From NCBI RefSeq assembly GCF_001884135.1, contig NZ_MAOC01000081.1, forward strand, positions 1 through 64,000: a DNA stretch of 64,000 bases, written 5' to 3'. Shown piece after piece: positions 8,128 through 15,872 of this stretch; position 1 is the first letter of the stretch; each line of letters begins with the position of its first letter. Origin of the DNA: Bacillus nitratireducens (lineage in GTDB: Bacteria > Bacillota > Bacilli > Bacillales > Bacillaceae_G). The notes under the pieces were generated by a model. The model did not search any database, had not been told where the DNA came from, and was given only the letters and a program-made list of their open reading frames with translations. The position numbers and the translations under genes are program-made.

Positions 8128-9229
8128 GAAGTATGATGTAGCGATTATTGGCGGAGGTGTAATTGGTAGTTCGGTTGCACATTTTCTAGCAGAAAGAGGG
8201 CGTAAAGTAGCGATTATAGAGAAGCAAAGAATCGCATCTGAAGCTTCGAAAGCAGCTGCTGGTTTACTTGGGGTTCAGGCAGAGTGGGATGAATATGATC
8301 CGTTGTTTGAACTTGCTAGAGAAAGCCGTGCTATATTTCCACAACTTGCAGAAGTTTTACGTGAAAAGACAGGCATCGATATTGGGTATGAAGAAAAAGG
8401 CATTTATCGCATTGCTCAAAATGAAGATGAGAAGGAAAGAATTCTTCATATTATGGATTGGCAACAGAAAACAGGTGAAGATTCTTATTTTCTAACGGGT
8501 GATCGTTTGCGAGAAAAAGAGCCGTTTCTATCCGAATCAATTATAGGAGCAGTATATTATCCAAAAGATGGTCATGTTATTGCACCAGAGCTTACGAAAG
8601 CATTCGCACACTCCGCGGCATTTTCTGGAGCTGATATATATGAACAAACAGAAGTGTTAGATATTCGAATTGAAAATGATAAAGTGACTGGGATTGTTAC
8701 AAGTGAAGGTGTAATCATATGCGAAAAAGTCGTTATCGCTGGAGGGGCATGGAGTACGAAATTACTACAGTATTTCCATAGTGATTGGGGTACGTATCCT
8801 GTGAAGGGTGAAGTTGTTGCAGTAAGAAGCAAGAAACAGCTCTTGAAAGCTCCTATTTTCCAAGAACGTTTTTATATTACACCGAAGCGCGGTGGGCGTT
8901 ACGTAATTGGAGCAACGATGAAGCCTCGTACGTTTAATAAAACTGTGCAACCAGAAAGTATTACTTCTATATTAGAGCGTGCTTATACAATATTGCCGGC
9001 TTTAAAAGAAGCAGAATGGGAAAGTACGTGGGCTGGGTTAAGACCGCAGTCTAATCACGAAGCTCCTTATATGGGAGAGCATGAAGAAATAAAAGGTTTA
9101 TATGCTTGTACTGGACATTATCGAAATGGCATTTTATTAAGTCCTGTTTCTGGTCAGTATATGGCTGATTTAATAGAAGGAAAGCAGGAGAATCACTTGC
9201 TAGATTCATTGCTTTCTAAAACAGTTTAG
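8120..9229 (+). CDS. thiO: Glycine oxidase ThiO
   Basis: 369 residues, the usual ThiO length. The FAD site IIGGGVIGSS is at residues 9-18 and the C-terminal CTGHYRNGILL block of the DAO family is present. It oxidises glycine to dehydroglycine (imine), the nitrogen and carbon source for the thiazole ring. It overlaps tenI by eight bases and is followed after 15 bases by thiS. Confidence 0.95.
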   Translation: MCKKYDVAIIGGGVIGSSVAHFLAERGRKVAIIEKQRIASEASKAAAGLLGVQAEWDEYDPLFELARESRAIFPQLAEVLREKTGIDIGYEEKGIYRIAQNEDEKERILHIMDWQQKTGEDSYFLTGDRLREKEPFLSESIIGAVYYPKDGHVIAPELTKAFAHSAAFSGADIYEQTEVLDIRIENDKVTGIVTSEGVIICEKVVIAGGAWSTKLLQYFHSDWGTYPVKGEVVAVRSKKQLLKAPIFQERFYITPKRGGRYVIGATMKPRTFNKTVQPESITSILERAYTILPALKEAEWESTWAGLRPQSNHEAPYMGEHEEIKGLYACTGHYRNGILLSPVSGQYMADLIEGKQENHLLDSLLSKTV

Positions 9230-9244
9230 AAAGGGGATGGAAGT

Positions 9245-9448
9245 TTGAATTTAAAAATTAATGGTAACCAAATTGAAGTGCCAGAGAGTGTAAAAACAGT
9301 AGCTGGGTTACTTACACATTTAGAATTAGATAACAGAATTGTTGTAGTAGAACGTAATAAAGATATTTTACAAAAAGATGATCATAACGATACATCTGTT
9401 TTTGATGGAGACCAAATTGAGATTGTAACTTTCGTAGGAGGCGGTTGA
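9245..9448 (+). CDS. thiS: Sulfur carrier protein ThiS
   Basis: 67 residues with a ubiquitin-like fold and the C-terminal GGG whose last glycine is adenylated by ThiF and converted to thiocarboxylate. The start is TTG with GGGGATGGAAG upstream. The stop overlaps the region used as the thiG ribosome site. Confidence 0.95.
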   Translation: MNLKINGNQIEVPESVKTVAGLLTHLELDNRIVVVERNKDILQKDDHNDTSVFDGDQIEIVTFVGGG

Positions 9449-9450
9449 TT

Positions 9451-10221
9451 ATGTTAAACATTGGACCATTTTCATTTCATTCTAGACTTTTATTAGGAAC
9501 AGGAAAATTCCCTGATTTTGATGTACAGCAAAAGGCAATTGATGTATCTGAGGCTGAGGTTTTAACGTTTGCAGTACGTCGTATGGATATATTCGATGCG
9601 AAGCAGCCGAATTTATTAGAGAAACTTGATGTAAAAAAATATAAGTTATTACCGAATACCGCAGGAGCAAAAAATGCTGAAGAAGCTGTTCGAATTGCGA
9701 AATTAGCAAAAGCTTCGGGGCTTTGCGATATGATCAAAGTAGAAGTTATTGGTGATGATAGAACGTTATTACCTGATCCAGTAGAAACGTTAAAGGCATC
9801 TGAAATGTTACTAGAAGAAGGATTTATCGTACTTCCGTATACATCTGATGATGTTGTATTAGCACGTAAATTACAAGAACTTGGTGTACACGCGATTATG
9901 CCAGGAGCATCACCGATTGGTTCAGGGCTTGGTATTGTAAATCCATTAAATTTAAGTTTCATTATTGAACAAGCGACAGTACCAGTTATTGTTGACGCTG
10001 GTATTGGTAGTCCAGCTGATGCAGCATTTGCAATGGAATTAGGAGCGGATGGTGTGTTATTAAATACAGCAGTATCTGGAGCAAACGATCCTATTAAAAT
10101 GGCATACGCAATGAAATTAGGTATTGAGGCAGGACGATTAGGGTTTGAAGCAGGTCGTATTGCACGTAAACGTTGTGCAACAGCAAGTAGTCCTTTAGAA
10201 GGAATGAGTGTAGTTGAATAA
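9451..10221 (+). CDS. thiG: Thiazole synthase ThiG
   Basis: 256 residues, TIM barrel. The Schiff-base lysine falls at residue 96 (DMIKVEVI), as in Bacillus subtilis ThiG. It joins deoxyxylulose phosphate, dehydroglycine and ThiS thiocarboxylate. AGGAGG lies in the end of thiS, nine bases before the ATG. A long antisense ORF (9477-10253) covers the gene but is only a shadow of its codon pattern. Confidence 0.95.
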   Translation: MLNIGPFSFHSRLLLGTGKFPDFDVQQKAIDVSEAEVLTFAVRRMDIFDAKQPNLLEKLDVKKYKLLPNTAGAKNAEEAVRIAKLAKASGLCDMIKVEVIGDDRTLLPDPVETLKASEMLLEEGFIVLPYTSDDVVLARKLQELGVHAIMPGASPIGSGLGIVNPLNLSFIIEQATVPVIVDAGIGSPADAAFAMELGADGVLLNTAVSGANDPIKMAYAMKLGIEAGRLGFEAGRIARKRCATASSPLEGMSVVE

Positions 10222-11233
10222 TCGATATTCTCGCCAAGAATTATTTTCTCCAATTGGAGAAGAAGGGCAACGAAAGATAAGAGAAAAGCATGTACTCATT
10301 ATTGGTGCAGGCGCATTAGGTAGTGCAAACGCAGAGATGTTTGTAAGAGCAGGCGTTGGTCAAGTAACAATTGTTGACCGTGATTATGTCGATTGGAGTA
10401 ATTTACAAAGGCAGCAATTGTATGCAGAGAGTGATGTAGAGAATAATCTTCCGAAGGCTGTAGCGGCAAAGAAACGTCTAGAAGAGATTAATAGTGAAGT
10501 ACGAGTAGAAGCTCTCGTTCAGGATGTAACGGCTGAAGAGTTAGAAGAACTCGTTACAAATGTTGATGTAATCATCGATGCGACTGACAATTTCGAAACA
10601 CGTTTCATTGTGAATGATATATCGCAAAAATATTCTATTCCATGGGTTTACGGGGCATGTGTAGGGAGTTACGGCCTTTCTTACACGATTCTTCCAGACA
10701 AAACGCCATGTTTATCTTGTTTATTACAATCGATTCCGCTTGGCGGAGCGACATGTGATACAGCGGGTATTATATCACCTGCTGTATCTCTTGTCGTTTC
10801 TCATCAAGTAACGGAAGCTCTTAAACTGTTAGTGGAAGATTACGAATCACTTCGAGAGGGACTTGTATCATTTGATGTATGGAAAAATGAATATTCATGT
10901 ATGAATGTGCAAAAGCTTCGTAAACATAATTGTCTATCGTGTGGTGAACAGGCAATATATCCGTATTTAAATAAAGAAAACACTTCAAAAACAGCAGTGT
11001 TATGTGGGAGAAATACAGTTCAAATTAGACCACCTCATAAAGAGGAAATGGATTTTGAACAATATAAAAAATTGCTGAATGATCGCGTGAATGATTTGAA
11101 TGTAAATCCATATTTATTATCATTTTCGGTTGAAGAAAAGAGATTAGTGGCTTTTAAAGATGGCCGTGTACTTGTACATGGAACGAAAGATATAAGCGAA
11201 GCAAAAACAATTTATCATCGCTATTTTGGGTAG
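10214..11233 (+). CDS. thiF: ThiS adenylyltransferase ThiF
   Basis: 339 residues. An E1-like fold with the nucleotide loop GAGALGS at about 31-37, and two CxxC zinc pairs (PCLSC and NCLSC). It adenylates the ThiS C-terminus. A C-terminal extension of about 90 residues follows the second CxxC, as in Bacillus ThiF, and has no rhodanese motif. TTG start with AAGGA 11 bases upstream, overlapping thiG by eight bases. Confidence 0.93.
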   Translation: MNNRYSRQELFSPIGEEGQRKIREKHVLIIGAGALGSANAEMFVRAGVGQVTIVDRDYVDWSNLQRQQLYAESDVENNLPKAVAAKKRLEEINSEVRVEALVQDVTAEELEELVTNVDVIIDATDNFETRFIVNDISQKYSIPWVYGACVGSYGLSYTILPDKTPCLSCLLQSIPLGGATCDTAGIISPAVSLVVSHQVTEALKLLVEDYESLREGLVSFDVWKNEYSCMNVQKLRKHNCLSCGEQAIYPYLNKENTSKTAVLCGRNTVQIRPPHKEEMDFEQYKKLLNDRVNDLNVNPYLLSFSVEEKRLVAFKDGRVLVHGTKDISEAKTIYHRYFG

Positions 11234-11248
11234 AAAAGGATGAGTGGG

Positions 11249-12061
11249 ATGAAAGTGAATAAAGCTTTAACAATTGCAGGGTCTGATAGCGGAGGCGGCG
11301 CTGGCATTCAAGCAGATTTAAAAACTTTCCAAGAGCTTGGTGTGTATGGAATGACGGCTATTACAGCAATTACTGCTCAAAATACGCTTGGCGTTCAAGG
11401 GGTATATCCTGTTTCTTTAGAAGGAATTACGGAACAGCTGAATTCAATTGGTACGGATTTAACGCCAGATGCTGTAAAACTAGGAATGTTATTTAGTAGT
11501 GAAATTATTCAAATTGTTGCAGAACATATTAAAAGATTCGGCTGGAATAATATTGTACTAGATCCTGTTATGATTGCAAAAGGCGGAGCATCATTATTAC
11601 AACAAGAAGCAGTACAAGCATTAAAAGAATATTTATTGCCACTAGCAACTGTTGTAACACCGAATGTTCCTGAAGCAGAAGTGTTAACTGGGATGGAGAT
11701 TCATAATATAGACGATAGTAAAGAAGCTGCGAAAGTATTGCATGAATTAGGTGCTAAATATGTGCTTATGAAGGGCGGGCATGCAGAATATCAAGGTAAT
11801 GAAGTAATCGATTTCCTCTTTGATGGAGAAGAGTTTATTGAATTTAGAAGTGAACGAATTCCTTCGAAGCAAACGCACGGAAGTGGGTGTACATTTGCGT
11901 CTGCAGTTACAGCAGGACTTGCTAAAGGGTATTCAATTGAAGAGGCAGTTCAAGAGGCAAAACAATTTATTAGTATAGCGATTGAAGAGCCATTGAATAT
12001 TGGAAGTGGTCATGGGCCGACGAATCATTTTGCATATAAATTGAATAAAACACAAGCATAA
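11249..12061 (+). CDS. thiD: HMP / HMP-phosphate kinase ThiD
   Basis: 270 residues of the ribokinase-like ThiD family (LTIAGSDSGGGAGIQADLK near the start, HGSGCTFASA near residue 211). It phosphorylates HMP twice to HMP-PP. The ATG at 11249 is preferred to the one at 11240, which directly abuts AAAAGG. It is the last gene of the thiamin operon; thiE and thiC are not in the window. Confidence 0.94.
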   Translation: MKVNKALTIAGSDSGGGAGIQADLKTFQELGVYGMTAITAITAQNTLGVQGVYPVSLEGITEQLNSIGTDLTPDAVKLGMLFSSEIIQIVAEHIKRFGWNNIVLDPVMIAKGGASLLQQEAVQALKEYLLPLATVVTPNVPEAEVLTGMEIHNIDDSKEAAKVLHELGAKYVLMKGGHAEYQGNEVIDFLFDGEEFIEFRSERIPSKQTHGSGCTFASAVTAGLAKGYSIEEAVQEAKQFISIAIEEPLNIGSGHGPTNHFAYKLNKTQA

Positions 12062-12069
12062 GTGAAAAT

Positions 12070-12118
12070 TCAACCAGTGGGGCTATATCCTCACTGGTTA
12101 TTAACGTTAATGATTAAT
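12070..12118 (+). repeat. Small hairpin repeat after thiD
   Basis: AACCAGTG / CACTGGTT form a hairpin with an inner GGG/CCT, but no good T-run follows, so it is a poor terminator. The hairpin and the following TTATTAACGTTAATGATTAAT closely resemble 57572-57622, suggesting copies of one small dispersed element. Confidence 0.5.
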
Positions 12119-12175
12119 AGAAGTTTAATATATGGTAGTGAATTTGATTGGGGTATCTTGTTTAAATGCGTCCTT

Positions 12176-12430
12176 TTAGATAAATAAAGTGTATAAAAGG
12201 TGTGATGATATTAATATTAAAAATATAAGGTATGGAATCATGGCTTTCTTATTATTACTTAAGTATTTACTATAAATTAATAACAAACAAGAAATTAAAA
12301 AAATGATTTCTAGTGTAGTACGGAATTCAGTATAACTAGTAATAGTAACTAAAATCGCTAGAGTTAAAAGTAACGAATTACCTAGAATGTTTATTATTTT
12401 AATAAAATTATTCTTTTTACCCTCGTTCAT
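12176..12430 (-). CDS. Hypothetical small membrane protein
   Basis: 84 residues, three hydrophobic helices (about 14-31, 35-51 and 63-83) separated by short charged loops. No family recognised. The ATG at 12430 has GAGGATG upstream; a longer form starts at 12448. It is convergent with thiD and divergent from the first c-di-AMP riboswitch transcript. Confidence 0.55.
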   Translation of the reverse strand: MNEGKKNNFIKIINILGNSLLLTLAILVTITSYTEFRTTLEIIFLISCLLLIYSKYLSNNKKAMIPYLIFLILISSHLLYTLFI

Positions 12431-12572
12431 ATAGCATCCTCGTTTCACGTTTAATTTTTAATCATTTCTTTATTTAGTATTATTACAATACGACTCATGA
12501 AAATCCCTATTGAATATAAATATTTATAATGTCTAGCAACAATGCAAAATCCATCTTAAGGATTTTATATTG

Positions 12573-12601
12573 TTTACTTTTTCCAAATACAGGAGTAATA
12601 T
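12573..12601 (+). promoter_or_regulatory. Promoter for c-di-AMP riboswitch transcript 1
   Basis: TTTACT and TAATAT are 17 bases apart, ending 28 bases before the aptamer. AGGAG directly precedes the -10, as it does in the kdp promoter at 13689-13717. Confidence 0.6.
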
Positions 12602-12628
12602 ATCAGCCAGAATACATTTTTTGTAATA

Positions 12629-12764
12629 CGCTGAGTCCAAATGTATGGAGCGGAGGAACCAATTGGTGCGTCGTCACTAGGGGTGAATCTTTCAATTTTG
12701 AAAGTAGGGCTACTCTCAAAGCCCGAATCCGACAGCTAACTTCGTAAGCGTCTTGAGAGAGGGC
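12629..12764 (+). promoter_or_regulatory. c-di-AMP riboswitch 1 (ydaO/yuaA type)
   Basis: All landmarks of the ydaO element are present: CGCTGAG, GGAGCGGAGGAACCAATTG, GGGGTGAATC, the AAAGTAGGGC block and CCCGAATCCGACAGCTAAC ending in CGTAAGCGTC. It is nearly identical in core to the kdp copy 1.1 kb downstream. No clear intrinsic terminator follows it, unlike the kdp copy, so the way it controls the next genes is not obvious. Confidence 0.93.
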
Positions 12765-12859
12765 GGTGCCATGATGGATATATCACTTCGTCGGTCTGAT
12801 TAGTATAGGAGAATATCAATCTATGTTTGAGTTCTTTTATGCTAAGGAGGATGAGGTAC

Positions 12860-13246
12860 ATGGAATTAACGCTTATTTGCGTTGGAGAAGAAAATAAGGT
12901 AAAGAGTTTAAGAGAGCTAGCAGCATTTCAGCATGAGTTAATTATTTTTACAGCAAATGAAGAGATAGCTGCTGAAGTTAGGAATTGTGGGTTTGATTGG
13001 ACTTATAGCTGTAGTAAGGCGCAAGATTTTACTAGTATTTGTGAATGTATTAAGAAGGTGATTTTACTAGGGGATGAGCTTTCAATCGTTAGCTTCTTTA
13101 CAGAACACATTCGCTTTTCTTTTCAGGCACCTATTACTGTTGTTACAAGGAATAAACGATATCCAGCGAGGCTCTATGAAACAATGGGAGCTAAATTTGT
13201 TGTGTTTACGAATTGTGATAATATTTCTTTTTTATTTTTTGAATAG
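12860..13246 (+). CDS. Degenerate TrkA-N/RCK-like small protein under c-di-AMP control
   Basis: 128 residues. I see a single Rossmann-like domain: a first strand LTLICVG that has lost the GxGxxG loop, a middle segment VILLGDELSIVSFFTEHIRF, and a final segment ITVVTRNKRYPARLYETMGAKFVVF that matches the last part of TrkA-N domains of Ktr/Trk gating subunits. The RCK-C domain, which binds c-di-AMP in KtrA, is absent. AAGGAGG is ten bases before the chosen ATG. It lies behind a c-di-AMP riboswitch and just before kdp, so a role in potassium or osmotic control is inferred, not shown. The family assignment is from pattern only. Confidence 0.65.
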   Translation: MELTLICVGEENKVKSLRELAAFQHELIIFTANEEIAAEVRNCGFDWTYSCSKAQDFTSICECIKKVILLGDELSIVSFFTEHIRFSFQAPITVVTRNKRYPARLYETMGAKFVVFTNCDNISFLFFE

Positions 13247-13262
13247 GGCGGGGGAAAAGAAG

Positions 13263-13493
13263 ATGAAGGTGTTGTTACTAGGAGATATAGCGAATCGTTG
13301 GGCGGTATCGGTAGAGCGAGTACAAGAATTGGTGGTGCTTGATCCTATTTTTCCAAGGCCCTATATTATATTGCCATCGAAAGACGCTTTATATTTAAAA
13401 ACAGATGTTATCGAATATGAGCAGCTACATGCAGAATTGTCACAAGTTTATATTCGTGGGAGAAATTTGCGCGTGTTTTTGCGTGGAGAATAA
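13263..13493 (+). CDS. Small AlpA/excisionase-like HTH protein
   Basis: 76 residues. GDIANRWAVSVERVQELV followed by DPIFPRP and then ALYLKTDVIEYE is the layout of AlpA/HTH_17 winged-helix proteins that bind DNA. It starts 16 bases after the TrkA-N-like gene with GGGGG upstream, so the two are one operon under c-di-AMP riboswitch 1. It could regulate its own region or kdp. There is no integrase nearby, so an excisionase role is unlikely. Confidence 0.65.
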   Translation: MKVLLLGDIANRWAVSVERVQELVVLDPIFPRPYIILPSKDALYLKTDVIEYEQLHAELSQVYIRGRNLRVFLRGE

Positions 13494-13499
13494 ATAGTG

Positions 13500-13560
13500 A
13501 AAAAAAGAGCGAATGCTGAGTGCAACAAGCTATGCACTTCATGCCATTCGCTCTTTTTAT
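13500..13560 (+). terminator. Terminator of the small c-di-AMP-controlled operon
   Basis: A long hairpin with outer arms AAAGAGCGAATG / CATTCGCTCTTT and an inner GTGCA / TGCAC stem, ending in T5. It isolates the two small genes from kdp. Confidence 0.85.
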
Positions 13561-13638
13561 TTCGTATTTAAAAGATCATTTCTGTGAAAAAGAAAGAAAA
13601 GATGAGAAAACAGATGAAATAATATTAATAACACTCAA

Positions 13639-13652
13639 TGTAAGCGTTTAAA
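13639..13652 (+). promoter_or_regulatory. Possible CcpA cre site before the kdp promoter
   Basis: TGTAAGCGTTTAAA matches the cre consensus except for one position near the 3' end. It lies 37 bases upstream of the kdp -35. Carbon control of kdp is speculative. Confidence 0.35.
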
Positions 13653-13688
13653 TAGATGGATATTTTCTTATTTTCAGTAATTTAGCTC

Positions 13689-13717
13689 TTTACAAGTTAA
13701 AAATAGAGGAGTATATT
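13689..13717 (+). promoter_or_regulatory. Sigma-A promoter of the kdp operon
   Basis: TTTACA and TATATT are exactly 17 bases apart, about 45 bases before the second c-di-AMP aptamer. Confidence 0.7.
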
Positions 13718-13761
13718 TACTCTCATAAATCATTCATGAAATTTCCAAAAAAAACCTAAAA

Positions 13762-13897
13762 TCGCTGAGTTCCAGAAATGGAGCGGGGGAACCAATTTTG
13801 TGCATCGTCACTTGGGGTGAATCTTTCAATTTTGAAAGTAGGGCTACTCTTTAGGCCCGAATCCGACAGCTAACCTCGTAAGCGTTTAGAGAGGAGG
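13762..13897 (+). promoter_or_regulatory. c-di-AMP riboswitch 2 (kdp leader)
   Basis: A second ydaO element: CGCTGAGTTCC, GGAGCGGGGGAACCAA, GGGGTGAATC, AAAGTAGGGC, CCCGAATCCGACAGCTAACC and CGTAAGCG. It is followed directly by a terminator, giving a c-di-AMP off-switch for kdp. This arrangement is established for kdpFABC in Bacillus thuringiensis. Confidence 0.95.
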
Positions 13898-13918
13898 TTT
13901 ACTTTGTGTTGTTCATTT

Positions 13919-13951
13919 CGAACACTAAGTAGAGCTTAGTGTTCTTTTTTT
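13919..13951 (+). terminator. Terminator of kdp c-di-AMP riboswitch
   Basis: A perfect ten-base-pair hairpin (GAACACTAAG, loop TAGAG, CTTAGTGTTC) followed by T7, 42 bases before the first small ORF of the kdp operon. Confidence 0.92.
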
Positions 13952-13993
13952 GATAATAAGATGGTAAATTTTAACAAAAAGTGAGGGGTAGTT

Positions 13994-14098
13994 ATGTTAG
14001 ATGTTGTAATGATCGGGATTTTTGTTGTATTAGTTGCATCGATGGCAAGCCTGGCAAGTTGGTCAGATAAAGTTGTGAAAGAAGGGAAGCAATCATGA
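13994..14098 (+). CDS. 34-residue single-span membrane peptide upstream of kdpF
   Basis: An ATG-started ORF of 34 codons with GAGGGG upstream. The product is one hydrophobic helix (MIGIFVVLVASMASLASW) with a charged tail SDKVVKEGKQS. Its end overlaps the kdpF start, a coupling pattern used by real operon genes. It is not KdpF, which follows. It may be an extra small subunit or assembly peptide of the Kdp pump; that is inference. Confidence 0.65.
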   Translation: MLDVVMIGIFVVLVASMASLASWSDKVVKEGKQS

Positions 14099-14175
14099 TG
14101 ATTGCCTTATCGGTTATTGTTGCAGCGATTACGGTGTACTTAGTGTACGCATTATTAAATCCAGAAAAGTTTTAA
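14095..14175 (+). CDS. kdpF: Potassium ATPase small subunit KdpF
   Basis: 26 residues, one transmembrane helix, ending ALLNPEKF, the KdpF signature. KdpF stabilises the KdpABC complex in the membrane. Too short for most gene finders. The start may be at 14095 or the next codon; AGGG is eight bases before the first. It lies 19 bases before kdpA. Confidence 0.9.
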   Translation: MMIALSVIVAAITVYLVYALLNPEKF

Positions 14176-14194
14176 TTAGGGGGAATCATTCATT

Positions 14195-15862
14195 ATGATT
14201 TGGGTTGCAGTCGTTATTACAATGCTCTTGTTTATTTTAGTAGCAAAGCCAACGGGGATTTATTTAGAAAAAGCTTTTCAAGGTAGCAAAACGCTAGATA
14301 AAGTATTCGGGCCTTTTGAAAAACTTATTTTTAAAATTACGGGTGTAAAAGAATACAATCAAACGTGGAAACAGTACGCATTATCACTCGTTTTACTCAA
14401 CGGATTTATGATTGTTGTTGTATATTTCATTTTCAGATTACAAGGTGTGCTGCCGCTAAATCCAGCGCATATTGAGGGAATGGAGCCTACGCTCGCTTTT
14501 AATACAGCAATTAGTTTTATGGCTGATACAAATTTACAGCATTATAGCGGTGAAAATGGTTTGTCTTATTTATCACAATTAATTGGGATTACATTTTTAA
14601 TGTTCGCGGCACCAGCAACGACATTAGCACTTGTTATGGCGTTTATAAGAGGACTTGCTGGAAAAGAACTTGGTAACTTTTTCGTTGATTTTACGAGAGC
14701 ATTAACGAGAGTTTTTCTTCCTATCGCATTTATTGCGGCGCTAGTCTTTGTCGCACTTGGTGTACCACAAACGTTAGACGGGGCGGTTACAGCACAAACA
14801 ATTGATGGTGCGAAGCAAAGTATATTACGCGGGCCTGTTGCATCATTCGTTTCCATTAAGGAACTTGGAAATAACGGCGGAGGATTTTTCGGGGCAAACT
14901 CTACACATCCTTTCGAAAATCCAGGACAAATGAGTAATATTTTGCAAATGATGCTTATGATGTTATTACCAACAGCACTTCCATTTACGTACGGACGAAT
15001 GGTAGGAAATAAAAAACAAGGTCGCATCCTTTTCGTGTCACTATTCATGGTGTTTTTACTAGGATTTATAACGATTACGACATCTGAATTACATGGAAAT
15101 CCAGCGTTAAATGGAATGGGTATCGAACATGTACAAGGAAGTACAGAAGGAAAAGAAGTACGATTTGGAACAGTATTTTCTTCCCTTTATGCGACAGTAA
15201 CGACAGCTGCTGAAACAGGGGCTGTTAATACGATGCATGATACGTTAACACCAATTGGTGGTCTAGTTCCACTCGTAAATATGATGTTAAATACAGTATA
15301 CGGCGGTGTTGGAGCAGGTTTTGTGAACATTATTATGTATGCAATTATTGCAGTCTTTATATCTGGTTTAATGGTCGGACGGACACCGGAGTTTTTAGGT
15401 AAGAAAATTGAAGGTAAGGAAATGAAATTGATTGCGGTAACGATTTTATTTCATCCATTGCTTATTTTAGGGTTTTCAGCATTAGCTCTTTCAACAAGCT
15501 TAGGAACGGATGCAATTTCTCATTCAGGTTTCCACGGTTTAACGCAAGTTGTATATGAATACACATCGTCAGCTGCGAATAACGGATCCGGATTTGAAGG
15601 ATTAGCAGATAATACACCGTTTTGGAATATTACGACTGGTTTAGTTATGTTTTTAGGACGCTATTTCAGTTTAATTACGATGCTAGCTGTTGCAGCTTCA
15701 CTGAAAGAGAAGACGGTAGTACCAGAAACAGTCGGAACATTCCGTACGGATAATAGTTTATTTGGTGGTATTTTCATCGGAACGATTGTAATCGTCGGTG
15801 CGTTAACATTCTTCCCGATGTTAGTACTTGGCCCAATTGCAGAATTTCTTACATTGAAGTAA
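14195..15862 (+). CDS. kdpA: Potassium-transporting ATPase channel subunit KdpA
   Basis: 555 residues with ten or more membrane helices; full length for KdpA. The four pore-loop regions of the family are recognisable (for example NTAISFMADTNLQHY, ELGNNGGGFFGANSTHPFENP and NNGSGF). KdpA is the potassium-selective channel-like subunit of the high-affinity pump. AGGGGG lies 11 bases before the ATG. Followed after ten bases by kdpB. Confidence 0.97.
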   Translation: MIWVAVVITMLLFILVAKPTGIYLEKAFQGSKTLDKVFGPFEKLIFKITGVKEYNQTWKQYALSLVLLNGFMIVVVYFIFRLQGVLPLNPAHIEGMEPTLAFNTAISFMADTNLQHYSGENGLSYLSQLIGITFLMFAAPATTLALVMAFIRGLAGKELGNFFVDFTRALTRVFLPIAFIAALVFVALGVPQTLDGAVTAQTIDGAKQSILRGPVASFVSIKELGNNGGGFFGANSTHPFENPGQMSNILQMMLMMLLPTALPFTYGRMVGNKKQGRILFVSLFMVFLLGFITITTSELHGNPALNGMGIEHVQGSTEGKEVRFGTVFSSLYATVTTAAETGAVNTMHDTLTPIGGLVPLVNMMLNTVYGGVGAGFVNIIMYAIIAVFISGLMVGRTPEFLGKKIEGKEMKLIAVTILFHPLLILGFSALALSTSLGTDAISHSGFHGLTQVVYEYTSSAANNGSGFEGLADNTPFWNITTGLVMFLGRYFSLITMLAVAASLKEKTVVPETVGTFRTDNSLFGGIFIGTIVIVGALTFFPMLVLGPIAEFLTLK

Positions 15863-15872
15863 TGGAGGGTAA

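Noticed and set aside
9477-10253. 258-codon open frame antisense to thiG
   Set aside because: It mirrors the thiG frame, has no ribosome site and its product is a low-complexity Ser/Asn/Pro-rich chain; thiG itself has its catalytic lysine and operon position.
12529-12747. 72-codon plus-strand frame
   Set aside because: It runs through the promoter and aptamer of the first c-di-AMP riboswitch; the RNA explains the sequence conservation and there is no ribosome site.
13263-13493. Reading the AlpA-like protein as a phage excisionase
   Set aside because: No integrase, attachment repeats or other phage genes are near; the gene is in a riboswitch-led operon.
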